A stretch of 5,312 nt of DNA from Clostridiales bacterium (GTDB lineage Bacteria > Bacillota > Clostridia > Peptostreptococcales > Anaerovoracaceae), in contig JAAYYX010000239.1 of the NCBI GenBank assembly GCA_012515135.1, positions 1-5,312 on the forward strand, given 5' to 3'. The position numbers and the translations under genes were made by a program. The notes under the pieces are model-generated. The model made no database searches and had not been told where the DNA came from. It worked only from the letters and a program-made list of their open reading frames with translations. Below, in pieces: positions 1 through 5,312 of the stretch (positions within the stretch are counted from its first letter, which is position 1; every line of letters starts with the position of its first letter).

Positions 1-659
1 AATTCACCGGATCCTGTGTTTTTAAGGTCGGCTCCCGCAGTACCCACAAGTATCACTCTGCTGCTGGCCTTTGTCAAAACGTTCTTCTCGATTATCTCTT
101 TGCTTACGACTTTACCGTTTTCTTTTATTATTTTGGTCTTTATTTCTGTTTTGCCGCTGCACCCGTTTTTCTTTACCTTCTCTGTACCTGCCTCAAGGGA
201 TGTTACATTTTTTCTGATGGTCTTACATTTGGTTATCCGGATATCCTCACACAATTCTCCCGAGATCACAGTCAGGGGGTCCTTGCCCTCTGTAAGCCTT
301 TTTATTGCTTCGTTTATGGTAAAAAGTCCAGGTGTATCACATCCGTTATCTGCATCAAGTCTCTCAATTCTCACTTTTTCTTTGAACTTCAGGAAAAGTA
401 TTTTGTTTTCTTCACAAACATATTGTTTCTTTATGCCTTCGATCGTGAGCCGGGCTGCTTCTTCACCGGAAAGGATCGCAACTTCTTTGCCTTCCACTTT
501 TATTACCCAAGGATGCTGCATCACCTGCCCCGTTGCCGTCACCAGCGGTCTTTCTATGGGTCCCTCAGTCATAAGCCAACCCAGCCCAATAGAAAAAACA
601 AAAACAACAAACACTGCTGCCGCTATCTTTTTTTTGTGATGCTTTTTTATTAAGCTCAT
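1..659 (-). CDS. G5-domain cell-envelope protein, C-terminus cut by the left window edge
   Basis: The frame opens at an ATG at 659-657 and stays open for 219 codons to the left edge, so the C-terminal part is missing. An AGGAGG-like site (AGGGAG, 666-671) lies 6 nt upstream and supports this start. Visible parts are a short basic cytoplasmic tail (residues 1-11), one membrane helix or uncleaved signal anchor (about 12-30), an extracytoplasmic region starting with 'RPLVTATG' (37-44), and a G5 domain (about 140-207) ending in 'VILVGT'. A short linker begins after it. It aligns along its visible length with the M23 protein encoded just upstream (762-2018), including 'IKENGKV' in the G5 domain, so the two are paralogs. 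By analogy the missing part is probably an enzymatic wall domain such as M23, but this cannot be seen. It has five cysteines (82, 107, 137, 145, 167), at least two of which align with the paralog. Function beyond a wall-associated role is inferred. Confidence 0.88.
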   Translation of the reverse strand, partial: MSLIKKHHKKKIAAAVFVVFVFSIGLGWLMTEGPIERPLVTATGQVMQHPWVIKVEGKEVAILSGEEAARLTIEGIKKQYVCEENKILFLKFKEKVRIERLDADNGCDTPGLFTINEAIKRLTEGKDPLTVISGELCEDIRITKCKTIRKNVTSLEAGTEKVKKNGCSGKTEIKTKIIKENGKVVSKEIIEKNVLTKASSRVILVGTAGADLKNTGSGE

Positions 660-665
660 CAACTG

Positions 666-673
666 CTCCCTTT
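666..673 (-). promoter_or_regulatory. Ribosome binding site of the truncated G5 gene
   Basis: The minus strand reads AAAGGGAG here, 6 nt before the ATG at 659. No better start is visible upstream, so this site sets the N-terminus of the partial gene. Confidence 0.75.
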
Positions 674-699
674 ATGTGATATGTCTGTTCAAATACAAG

Positions 700-726
700 T
701 CCAGACAGGTTTTACACCTGTCTGGA
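700..726 (-). promoter_or_regulatory. Perfect 11-bp inverted repeat with 5-nt loop (operator, 5'-UTR hairpin or weak terminator)
   Basis: The arms TCCAGACAGGT and ACCTGTCTGGA (plus strand) are exact reverse complements around the loop TTTAC. The repeat lies between the M23 gene (stop at 762) and the next G5 gene (start at 659). It begins 3 nt downstream of a TATAAT box, so it overlaps the predicted transcription start of the second gene. The minus-strand sequence after the stem (ACTTGTATTTG) is only mildly T-rich, so it is a poor intrinsic terminator. A repressor operator or a stabilising 5' hairpin is equally possible. The structure is certain; its role is not. Confidence 0.7.
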
Positions 727-728
727 AC

Positions 729-757
729 ATTATACATTATCGAATTGGCATAATCAA
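729..757 (-). promoter_or_regulatory. Sigma-A-type promoter for the truncated G5 gene
   Basis: On the minus strand a -35 box TTGATT (757-752, four of six consensus bases) is followed after 17 bp by a perfect -10 box TATAAT (734-729). The expected start point is near 722, inside the first arm of the inverted repeat, giving a leader of about 60 nt before the ATG at 659. The -35 box begins 4 bp after the stop codon of the upstream M23 gene. The two paralogs can therefore be transcribed separately. Confidence 0.68.
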
Positions 758-761
758 TAAA

Positions 762-2018
762 TCACAGATAATTGAAAGGATTTTTGGCTACGCCGTTAAC
801 TCTTACTTCGTAATGAAGATGTGTTCCTCTGGCATTTCCCGTTGCTCCCATGGAAGCGATCTTCTGTCCCCTGGAAACCTTTTGTCCGACTTTTACGTGG
901 ACCTTGCTGCAGTGCGCATATCTTGTCTCAAGTCCGCCACCGTGACTTATTTTTACAATAAGTCCGTATGTGCCCGAGTAACAGGCCTGTGTGACTTTTC
1001 CGCTCTCGGATGCATAAATGGGAGTTCCCATGCTTCCGCCCAAGTCGATGCCGTAATGCATCCTTCCCCATCTCATGCCGAATGAAGAAAGAAGTCTCAT
1101 GCCTGAAAGAGGTCTTCCCAGAGTGCCACTGTAATTGTCAATAGAGCCTCCTGAGCTTGAGTATGAAGAACCGGAAGAATATGAAGACGATGAGGACGAT
1201 GAGGATGAACTTTCAGCGGTGCCCACAAGCACGACTTTAGCCTTCGCTTTTTTTATGGTCTGCTGGTCCAGCACTTCTTCTTCGATCACCTTGCCGTTTT
1301 CTTTTATAAGTTCAGTAACCACCTCTTTTTGGCCTTTGGACCCCTGAGTCTTTACTTTTTTTGTTCCGGCCGGAAGAGAATCGGTTTTTTTGTATATAGT
1401 TTTATATTTTGTTTCTTTCTTTGCAGTGCATATTTCCTTTACCGCAACCGTTACTGCCTTTTCTTCTGTGATCCGGCATATCCCTTCATCTATATCACAT
1501 ATATCAGGTTCCTGCTGACCGTTTTTTATATCCATCTCACGGATCTTTATATCTTCCTTTATTTTGACATCTATGATCTGGTTTTTTTCACATACGTAAT
1601 TCTGCTTTACTCCATCCATGATAAGCCGGGCTGCATCCCTGCTCCGTGCCACTATTTTCTTTTCTCCTTCAACGGATATGACCCATGGGGTTTCCATTAC
1701 CTTTCCTTCTGCAGATACAAAAGGCCTGTCGATTGCCTGGGAAGTCGCAGCCCATCCTGCCGTTACGGAAAAAATAAAAATGACCGCAGCGAAAACCCCG
1801 AGTTTTTTCTTTTGCGGTAAAGTAAGATGAAATATATCTGTTTCATTCAGAAGTGAATGCAGACCGTTTTTTAGATTCTTTATTATTTCTGTCGGTGTCA
1901 AGAAAGCTTTGACTTTTGCCAAGTCTATTGTTTTTATCCTATCCCCTGCCCCCGTTAAAAGTCTTTTGACCGTAACGACCAGAAATGATCCGGCCTTTAT
2001 CGCCTTTTCTTTTAACAT
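762..2018 (-). CDS. Membrane-anchored M23 (LytM-type) peptidase with G5 domain
   Basis: A 418-residue protein predicted to cut peptidoglycan cross-bridges or stem peptides on the outer face of the membrane. In order it has a cytoplasmic N-terminal extension (1-70), a membrane helix (about 71-93), an extracytoplasmic region, a G5 domain (about 200-267), a serine/tyrosine/glycine linker (about 269-292) and a C-terminal M23 peptidase (about 300-418). The peptidase keeps the zinc ligands His321 and Asp325 ('HYGID') and His402 of the HLH motif, plus the catalytic-type histidines His369 ('YAH') and His400 (first His of HLH), so it should be active. A GTG 33 bp further upstream (2051) is in frame, but the ATG at 2018 has a strong AGGAGG 4 nt before it and is preferred. 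The 70-residue cytoplasmic extension is absent from the neighbouring paralog. Substrate bond and role (growth, division or sporulation) cannot be told from the sequence. Confidence 0.93.
   Translation of the reverse strand: MLKEKAIKAGSFLVVTVKRLLTGAGDRIKTIDLAKVKAFLTPTEIIKNLKNGLHSLLNETDIFHLTLPQKKKLGVFAAVIFIFSVTAGWAATSQAIDRPFVSAEGKVMETPWVISVEGEKKIVARSRDAARLIMDGVKQNYVCEKNQIIDVKIKEDIKIREMDIKNGQQEPDICDIDEGICRITEEKAVTVAVKEICTAKKETKYKTIYKKTDSLPAGTKKVKTQGSKGQKEVVTELIKENGKVIEEEVLDQQTIKKAKAKVVLVGTAESSSSSSSSSSYSSGSSYSSSGGSIDNYSGTLGRPLSGMRLLSSFGMRWGRMHYGIDLGGSMGTPIYASESGKVTQACYSGTYGLIVKISHGGGLETRYAHCSKVHVKVGQKVSRGQKIASMGATGNARGTHLHYEVRVNGVAKNPFNYL
1140..1215 (-). repeat. Low-complexity serine-codon tract (interdomain linker)
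   Basis: Within the M23 gene, near-repetitive TCA/TCG/TCC/TCT codons encode a run of ten serines and then a Ser/Tyr/Gly-rich stretch joining the G5 and M23 domains. Such tracts can vary in length between strains by slippage. It is probably a flexible wall-spanning spacer. Confidence 0.75.
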
Positions 2019-2022
2019 CGGT

Positions 2023-2028
2023 CCTCCT
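2023..2028 (-). promoter_or_regulatory. Ribosome binding site that decides the M23 gene start
   Basis: The minus strand reads AGGAGG (within AGAGGAGG), 4 nt before the ATG at 2018. The alternative in-frame GTG at 2051 has only a weak GGA upstream, so the shorter protein is chosen. Confidence 0.75.
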
Positions 2029-2085
2029 CTTTCTTTGTTATCACTATTCACATTTCCAATACAAGGCCTTCTATCGACCTTATAT

Positions 2086-2130
2086 ATTTTACGATAACAA
2101 AAGGTTACAACAATGTCACTTTTCTGTCAA
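2086..2130 (-). promoter_or_regulatory. Candidate promoter region for the M23 gene
   Basis: In the 108-bp gap after the PHP gene the minus strand has a perfect TTGACA (2130-2125) overlapping the PHP stop codon, but 17 bp on there is only a poor -10 (TAACCT). A second option is TTGTTG (2113-2108), 16 bp, TAAAAT (2091-2086). The gap is AT-rich and the gene change is functional, so a promoter here is likely, but the exact boxes are uncertain. A weak hairpin (CACTT/AAGTG, 2117-2133, 7-nt loop) covers the PHP stop codon and has no T-run. Confidence 0.4.
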
Positions 2131-2927
2131 GTGTTGTTTCCGTGAAAATCCGAGCCTTTTGTGGGTACCAGATCTAATTTGTCTGCTATTTCAAGAAACA
2201 TCCGGATTTCCTTCTCTGAATGCTCAGGATATATACATTCAAGTCCGAAAAGCCCCTTATCTTTCATTTTTTTCAGAAGCTTCTCCAGATTTTCACCGAA
2301 TTCAGAGCTTTCTCTTTCGCCTATATGTCTTATCTTTGCCGGATGTGCCAGCACCGCCTTCCCCCCGGCACCACTAATAACACTTATGGCTGCATCATCT
2401 GTTATTTTTTCTTTTTTTATCTTTCTTATTTCCTTTTCTTCAAATATGCCTCCCGGTACAAAAGCATCTTTTTCGCATTTTATGTATCCTTTGTTCACCA
2501 TTGCCCTGGCAATCTGGGGTTTTCCCAAATAATCCTGTCCTTCTCTGAAAACCATGTCTTTTGTTTCAAGGCCAAAACCTTTTTTCCTCAAAGCATCCAG
2601 AAGTTTTTTGTTTCTTTCTTCTCTATTGATCCTTGCCCTTTGGCATGCTTCCAGAAGTTCCCTGTTTTCATGGTCAATAAAATAACCGAGGATATGTACT
2701 CCTTTTCCGGAAGCCGCAGCCGACAGTTCTATCCCCGGTATTAATTCGATGCCGTATTTTCTGCCCGCTTCCAGAGCCTCCGGTATGCCGAAAACCCCAT
2801 CGTGGTCAGTAATGGATATTTTGTTCAAACCTTTTTCCTTTGCATATCTCACAACCTCTTCCGGAGACATTCTGCCATCGGAATACCATGTGTGAAGGTG
2901 CATATCGGTTTTTTCCCCTGTAAGCAT
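2127..2927 (-). CDS. PHP-domain metal-dependent phosphoesterase (TrpH/YciV, RNase AM type)
   Basis: A 266-residue cytoplasmic protein. PHP motifs run in order: Asp8-His10-His12 ('DMHLH'), Asp17, Asp41-His42-Asp43 ('TDHD'), Glu67 ('GIELS'), His78 ('HILGYF'), His195 ('AHP'), and Asp260/His262 ('SDFHG'). These are the usual ligands of the trinuclear metal site, so it should be catalytic. Characterised relatives are E. coli YciV/RNase AM (5'-3' trimming of RNA ends) and a 3',5'-nucleoside bisphosphate phosphatase; the substrate here is inferred. The insert between His78 and His195 (about residues 85-180) matches this subgroup. An in-frame ATG at 2960 lies inside the preceding gene; I prefer the ATG at 2927, which has AGGAGG 4 nt upstream and follows the preceding stop by 1 nt. 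The protein ends four residues after the last ligand His262, shorter than usual for the family. It is the last gene of the transporter operon. Confidence 0.9.
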   Translation of the reverse strand: MLTGEKTDMHLHTWYSDGRMSPEEVVRYAKEKGLNKISITDHDGVFGIPEALEAGRKYGIELIPGIELSAAASGKGVHILGYFIDHENRELLEACQRARINREERNKKLLDALRKKGFGLETKDMVFREGQDYLGKPQIARAMVNKGYIKCEKDAFVPGGIFEEKEIRKIKKEKITDDAAISVISGAGGKAVLAHPAKIRHIGERESSEFGENLEKLLKKMKDKGLFGLECIYPEHSEKEIRMFLEIADKLDLVPTKGSDFHGNNT

Positions 2928-2928
2928 T

Positions 2929-3735
2929 TTACCTCCTGAACATATGATGTCTTCCTGCAACAGCCAAAGTTATATAAAGACCGATGCCCATCATTATTGC
3001 TGCAATAAGGATCGAAAACAGCGAATAACGCCACATAAAAGAAGTGTCCAGTATCCTGATGAGCAGATCGTCTTTGGGGAAGTTAAAAGAACTGAGGTCT
3101 CCGTGTATGGCCCGGCGCAGCGGCCCTAGGGCCACTGTCAAAGTGTCAAGTATCCCCAGCACCGCAAACCCGATAATAGAATAAAAATAATTTTTCAGAA
3201 GCAGATCTTTTTCTTTTTTTCTGCAAAGATATATATATATCCCTATTATAAGTATCAGGATGATCCCTGCAGCATATGCCTCCCTGTCAAGGGTATCTCT
3301 TATATTATTTACAGTCAGGGCATCTTTTTCGTTGAACAGTTCTTCGGGCATATATTCAAGATTCTCTTTCATACGAAACTCATGGGTTTTACCCATCATG
3401 TAGTCACTGAAAAGTTTGGCCACGTCTTCATTTTCGGCATATACCATCTCTTCACTGAGGACCTCTGTGGAATTCAGATGATAATTATAAAGGAACGTTG
3501 TGCGGAGCAAAACATTGTCACCGGCATACATGACAGCCACGGGTATCATAACAATAAGCAGCGGTGCCATGATTTTTGCCCACGGCACCGATTTTCTCTT
3601 TTTATTCTGCTTCCAGGGATTTTTTCTTGAGCTCCTTCTAAAACTGCGTTTCAGCCCTTCCATACGGCCGGCAAAAGTTTTTTTCTTTGGAACTATCCTG
3701 GGATCCCTTTTGGTTCTCTTGAACATGTTTGCCAT
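2929..3735 (-). CDS. DUF1461/Lit-like integral membrane protein, probably missing one key histidine
   Basis: A 268-residue protein with a very basic N-terminus (1-50), a membrane helix (about 53-70), an extracytoplasmic domain (about 71-152) and three further helices (about 154-171, 183-204, 236-258). The layout, the 'LFNEKDAL' segment (133-140) and the 'NFPKDDLLIRIL' segment (218-229) recall DUF1461, which includes Lit, the Gram-positive lipoprotein intramolecular transacylase that makes lyso-form lipoproteins. From memory, Lit enzymes have two essential histidines about 70 residues apart. His211 fits the second, but the expected first position near 141 is Thr ('LTVNNIRD'). It may thus be an inactive or altered member. 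A GTG at 3783 overlaps the upstream gene and has no binding site; the ATG at 3735 has GGAG 8 nt upstream (3744-3747) and is chosen. It starts 34 nt after the NupQ-like gene and its stop is 1 nt from the PHP start. Assignment is by remote pattern only. Confidence 0.6.
   Translation of the reverse strand: MANMFKRTKRDPRIVPKKKTFAGRMEGLKRSFRRSSRKNPWKQNKKRKSVPWAKIMAPLLIVMIPVAVMYAGDNVLLRTTFLYNYHLNSTEVLSEEMVYAENEDVAKLFSDYMMGKTHEFRMKENLEYMPEELFNEKDALTVNNIRDTLDREAYAAGIILILIIGIYIYLCRKKEKDLLLKNYFYSIIGFAVLGILDTLTVALGPLRRAIHGDLSSFNFPKDDLLIRILDTSFMWRYSLFSILIAAIMMGIGLYITLAVAGRHHMFRR
2932..2937 (-). promoter_or_regulatory. Ribosome binding site of the PHP gene, inside the end of the Lit-like gene
   Basis: The minus strand AGGAGG is also the last two codons (Arg-Arg) of the membrane protein. 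It is followed by its TAA stop, one A, and the PHP ATG at 2927. This arrangement favours translational coupling and fixes the PHP start. Confidence 0.8.
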
Positions 3736-3769
3736 TTTAAAATCTCCGCATTGATTTATCCAACCGGCA

Positions 3770-4696
3770 TCATCGCTCTTCACGGAAATAAGGATTACTC
3801 AGATCTCCCGGCGGAAGATCTTCCTTACGGTTTTTATGTGTACCTATAATAACTATTATTATAGTCGCCAGATAGGGTATCATATCCACCAGATACTGGG
3901 AAACACTTATCCCCATGGCCTGCAGTCTGAATCCTATTATACTTAAGGCTCCGAAAAGAAGTGCCCCCAGAAAACCCTTTATGGATTTCCATGATGCAAA
4001 TATTACAAGAGCAACTGCTATCCAGCCTCTGCCAGCCACAACATTTTCCTGCCAGACAGGTATGGTCCCCAGGGACATATATGCACCGCCCAGTCCGCAA
4101 AGGGCTCCGCCTATTATTATATTAACATATTTGTAAAGAGAAATATTTATTCCGGATGCATCGGCTGCGGCGGCGTTTTCGCCAACTGCCCGGGCATTCA
4201 GTCCTATTCTTGTCTTATTGTAATAAAATGCAGTAACTGCCACAAGTACAAATCCCATATAAACAAGGATATCCTGATCAAAAAGTGCCCGACCTATAAC
4301 AGGTATCTGAGAAAGTCCGGGAATAGCAATGCTGTCAAAGGCGTCCCTTACTGCCGGAGTCAGGGGCACTCCCACATAACTTCTTCCCACAAGATTTGCA
4401 AATCCCGTTCCGAAAATCGTAAGTGTGAGACCCGTTACGACCTGATTCGTTCTTAATGAAACGGTAAGCACTGCGAATATGGCCGCACCGGCACCACCGG
4501 CCGCACATGCCGCCAGAACGGCTATTTGAGGACTTCCTGTTGTATGGCCTGCAATGAACCCCACAACAGCTCCCATGAGCATCATGCCTTCAACGCCCAG
4601 ATTCAGATTGCCTACTTTTTCAGTAATTATTTCGCCTATTGTGGCATAAAGAAGAGGCATCGCCGCAACTATGGCTGCCGCCAGAAAACTTTCCAT
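3770..4696 (-). CDS. nupQ: BMP-family nucleoside ABC transporter permease, NupQ-like
   Basis: A 308-residue, very hydrophobic permease, full length for its family. The signature near the N-terminus (residues 26-40, 'EKVGNLNLGVEGMML') is typical of the purine-nucleoside importers B. subtilis NupPQ, S. mutans NupBC and T. pallidum PnrDE. The cytoplasmic loop at about 162-189, starting 'TRIGLNARAVGENAAAADAS', is the segment expected to contact the ATPase. The conserved 'GRGWIA' stretch (222-227) lies before the last helices. A charged cytoplasmic tail follows residue 286. It would form the membrane pore with the NupP-like protein encoded immediately upstream (1-nt gap), fed by a lipoprotein binding protein. 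The ATG at 4696 has AGGAGG 9 nt upstream, within the end of the upstream gene. Nucleoside specificity is inferred from the family; a sugar or other BMP substrate is possible. Confidence 0.9.
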   Translation of the reverse strand: MESFLAAAIVAAMPLLYATIGEIITEKVGNLNLGVEGMMLMGAVVGFIAGHTTGSPQIAVLAACAAGGAGAAIFAVLTVSLRTNQVVTGLTLTIFGTGFANLVGRSYVGVPLTPAVRDAFDSIAIPGLSQIPVIGRALFDQDILVYMGFVLVAVTAFYYNKTRIGLNARAVGENAAAADASGINISLYKYVNIIIGGALCGLGGAYMSLGTIPVWQENVVAGRGWIAVALVIFASWKSIKGFLGALLFGALSIIGFRLQAMGISVSQYLVDMIPYLATIIIVIIGTHKNRKEDLPPGDLSNPYFREER

Positions 4697-4697
4697 A

Positions 4698-5312
4698 CTA
4701 TGCCACCTCCTTTTTTGAGCCCGGTCTCTTCATAAAAGAGATCTTATACTGCATGAAGAATTCGCTGCCCAGAACGAAGAAGAGTATCACGCCCTGTATC
4801 ATATCAGCCACCGATGAAGGTATGGACATGGCCACCTGTATATATGCACCGCCCTGCAGAAGCATGGCAAACAATATGCATACGATCATCACTATGGGAG
4901 GAGACAGTCTGCCCAGCCATGCAGTTATGATCGCAGTAAAACCATATCCTGCGGAAATGCTGTATGTGAGAGTTCTTTCCACCGCGGAAATCTGTATCAT
5001 TCCCGCCAGGCCGCAAAGACCTCCGGAAACCAGCATGGCACTTATTATTATGGCTTTTATATTCATACCTGCATATCTTGCCGTTTCCAGGCTTTCTCCT
5101 ACAACAGATATCTCGTAGCCTTTTTTTGTATAGTTTATATAAACATACAAAAAAGCCACCGAAAGGATCGCCACTATCCATCCGCTGTGTGTTCCCAGAA
5201 AATCAGGAAGCTGGGCATTCTGGCTGAAGGTCTCGATCTTTGGGAACCCTCCCGAATTCGGATCTTTCCATGGTCCGAACTGAAGATATGTAACGAACTT
5301 GATGGCTATATA
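4698..5312 (-). CDS. nupP: BMP-family nucleoside ABC transporter permease, NupP-like, N-terminus outside the window
   Basis: The frame is open from the right edge to the TAG at 4700-4698, giving the last 204 residues. An internal GTG at 5174 could be mistaken for a start, but the upstream codons are in frame and encode plausible protein, including an extracytoplasmic loop with 'FGPWKDPNSGGFPK', so this is a partial gene. The cytoplasmic loop starting 'KKGYEISVVGESLETARYAG' is the likely ATPase-contact segment. The later 'GYGFTAIITAWLGRLSPP' is characteristic of the NupP branch. It ends with a basic tail. Normally it is about 350 residues, so roughly 150 are missing. It pairs with the NupQ-like permease encoded 1 nt downstream. 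The ATPase and the lipoprotein binding protein expected for this importer are presumably further upstream, outside the window. Confidence 0.9.
   Translation of the reverse strand, partial: YIAIKFVTYLQFGPWKDPNSGGFPKIETFSQNAQLPDFLGTHSGWIVAILSVAFLYVYINYTKKGYEISVVGESLETARYAGMNIKAIIISAMLVSGGLCGLAGMIQISAVERTLTYSISAGYGFTAIITAWLGRLSPPIVMIVCILFAMLLQGGAYIQVAMSIPSSVADMIQGVILFFVLGSEFFMQYKISFMKRPGSKKEVA
4706..4711 (-). promoter_or_regulatory. Ribosome binding site of the NupQ-like gene, inside the end of the NupP-like gene
   Basis: The minus strand AGGAGG (within AAGGAGGTGG) covers the last Lys-Glu-Val codons of the NupP-like gene, 9 nt before the ATG at 4696. The NupP-like stop TAG and the next ATG are separated by one base, which suggests coupled, near-equal synthesis of the two permeases. 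Confidence 0.8.

Noticed and set aside
1..5. AATTC at the left edge, like a cut EcoRI end
   Set aside because: Five bases are too few to distinguish a cloning boundary from chance, and the reading frame runs through it normally.
16..639. Long open frame on the plus strand (207 codons)
   Set aside because: It lies antisense to the truncated G5 gene, which has a good ribosome binding site, a membrane helix and a clear paralog. The plus-strand product has no recognisable domain.
1135..1347. Plus-strand frame encoding a Glu/Asp-rich peptide
   Set aside because: The acidic run is only the complement of serine codons in the M23 gene linker.
1329..1820. Plus-strand frame of 163 codons rich in Phe and Tyr
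   Set aside because: It is antisense to the conserved G5 region of the M23 gene; its Phe/Tyr richness comes from complementing Lys/Glu codons.
2102..2133. Possible terminator after the PHP gene
   Set aside because: The only stem (CACTT/AAGTG) has 5 bp, overlaps the stop codon and has no T-run; readthrough into the M23 gene cannot be excluded.
2220..2744. Plus-strand frame of 174 codons
   Set aside because: It is antisense to the PHP gene, whose motifs are all intact on the minus strand.
3227..3240. Alternating AT run
   Set aside because: It lies in a membrane helix of the Lit-like protein and encodes Ile-Tyr-Ile-Tyr residues, so it is explained by coding.
3834..4100. Minus-strand frame of 88 codons
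   Set aside because: It overlaps the NupQ-like permease in another frame and shows no domain.
5172..5174. GTG as start of a short permease gene
   Set aside because: The frame continues upstream to the window edge with sensible permease sequence, and no good ribosome binding site precedes the GTG.
4804..5181. Minus-strand frame of 125 codons
   Set aside because: It overlaps the NupP-like permease in another frame; the permease frame has the family motifs.

Overview
The window looks like a chromosomal piece of a Firmicute of the class Clostridia, perhaps Lachnospiraceae. The grounds are strong AGGAGG-type ribosome binding sites, frequent ATA and AGA codons, TTGA/TATAAT-type promoters, and a clostridial G5/M23 envelope protein. 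The genus cannot be read from the sequence. All six genes I accept lie on the minus strand, so transcription runs from high to low coordinates. Both outermost genes are cut by the window edges. No gene-free stretch is longer than about 110 bases. I see no RNA gene, mobile element or CRISPR array.

Right half (5312 to about 2127), in transcription order: the C-terminal part of a BMP-family (NupP-like) nucleoside ABC permease; the complete partner permease (NupQ-like); a four-helix membrane protein that resembles the DUF1461/Lit lipoprotein transacylase family but seems to lack one of its two key histidines; and a PHP-domain phosphoesterase of the TrpH/YciV (RNase AM) type. Spacing is 1, 34 and 1 nt, and at both 1-nt junctions the Shine-Dalgarno lies in the last codons of the preceding gene. 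This reads as one operon. Its usual first genes, a lipoprotein nucleoside-binding protein and an ATPase, would lie to the right, outside the window.

Left half (2018 to 1): two adjacent, clearly paralogous envelope proteins. The first has a cytoplasmic N-terminal extension, one membrane helix, a G5 domain, a serine linker and an intact M23 (LytM-type) peptidase. The second has the same helix and G5 layout but runs off the left edge before its C-terminal domain. Each seems to have its own promoter. The promoter of the second gene sits just after the stop codon of the first and overlaps a perfect 11-bp inverted repeat at the predicted transcription start.

The points most worth a second look are the degenerate Lit-like protein inside a nucleoside-transporter operon, the tandem G5 paralogs with shared cysteines, and the promoter/hairpin between them. 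I found no clear evidence for a wholly new system.
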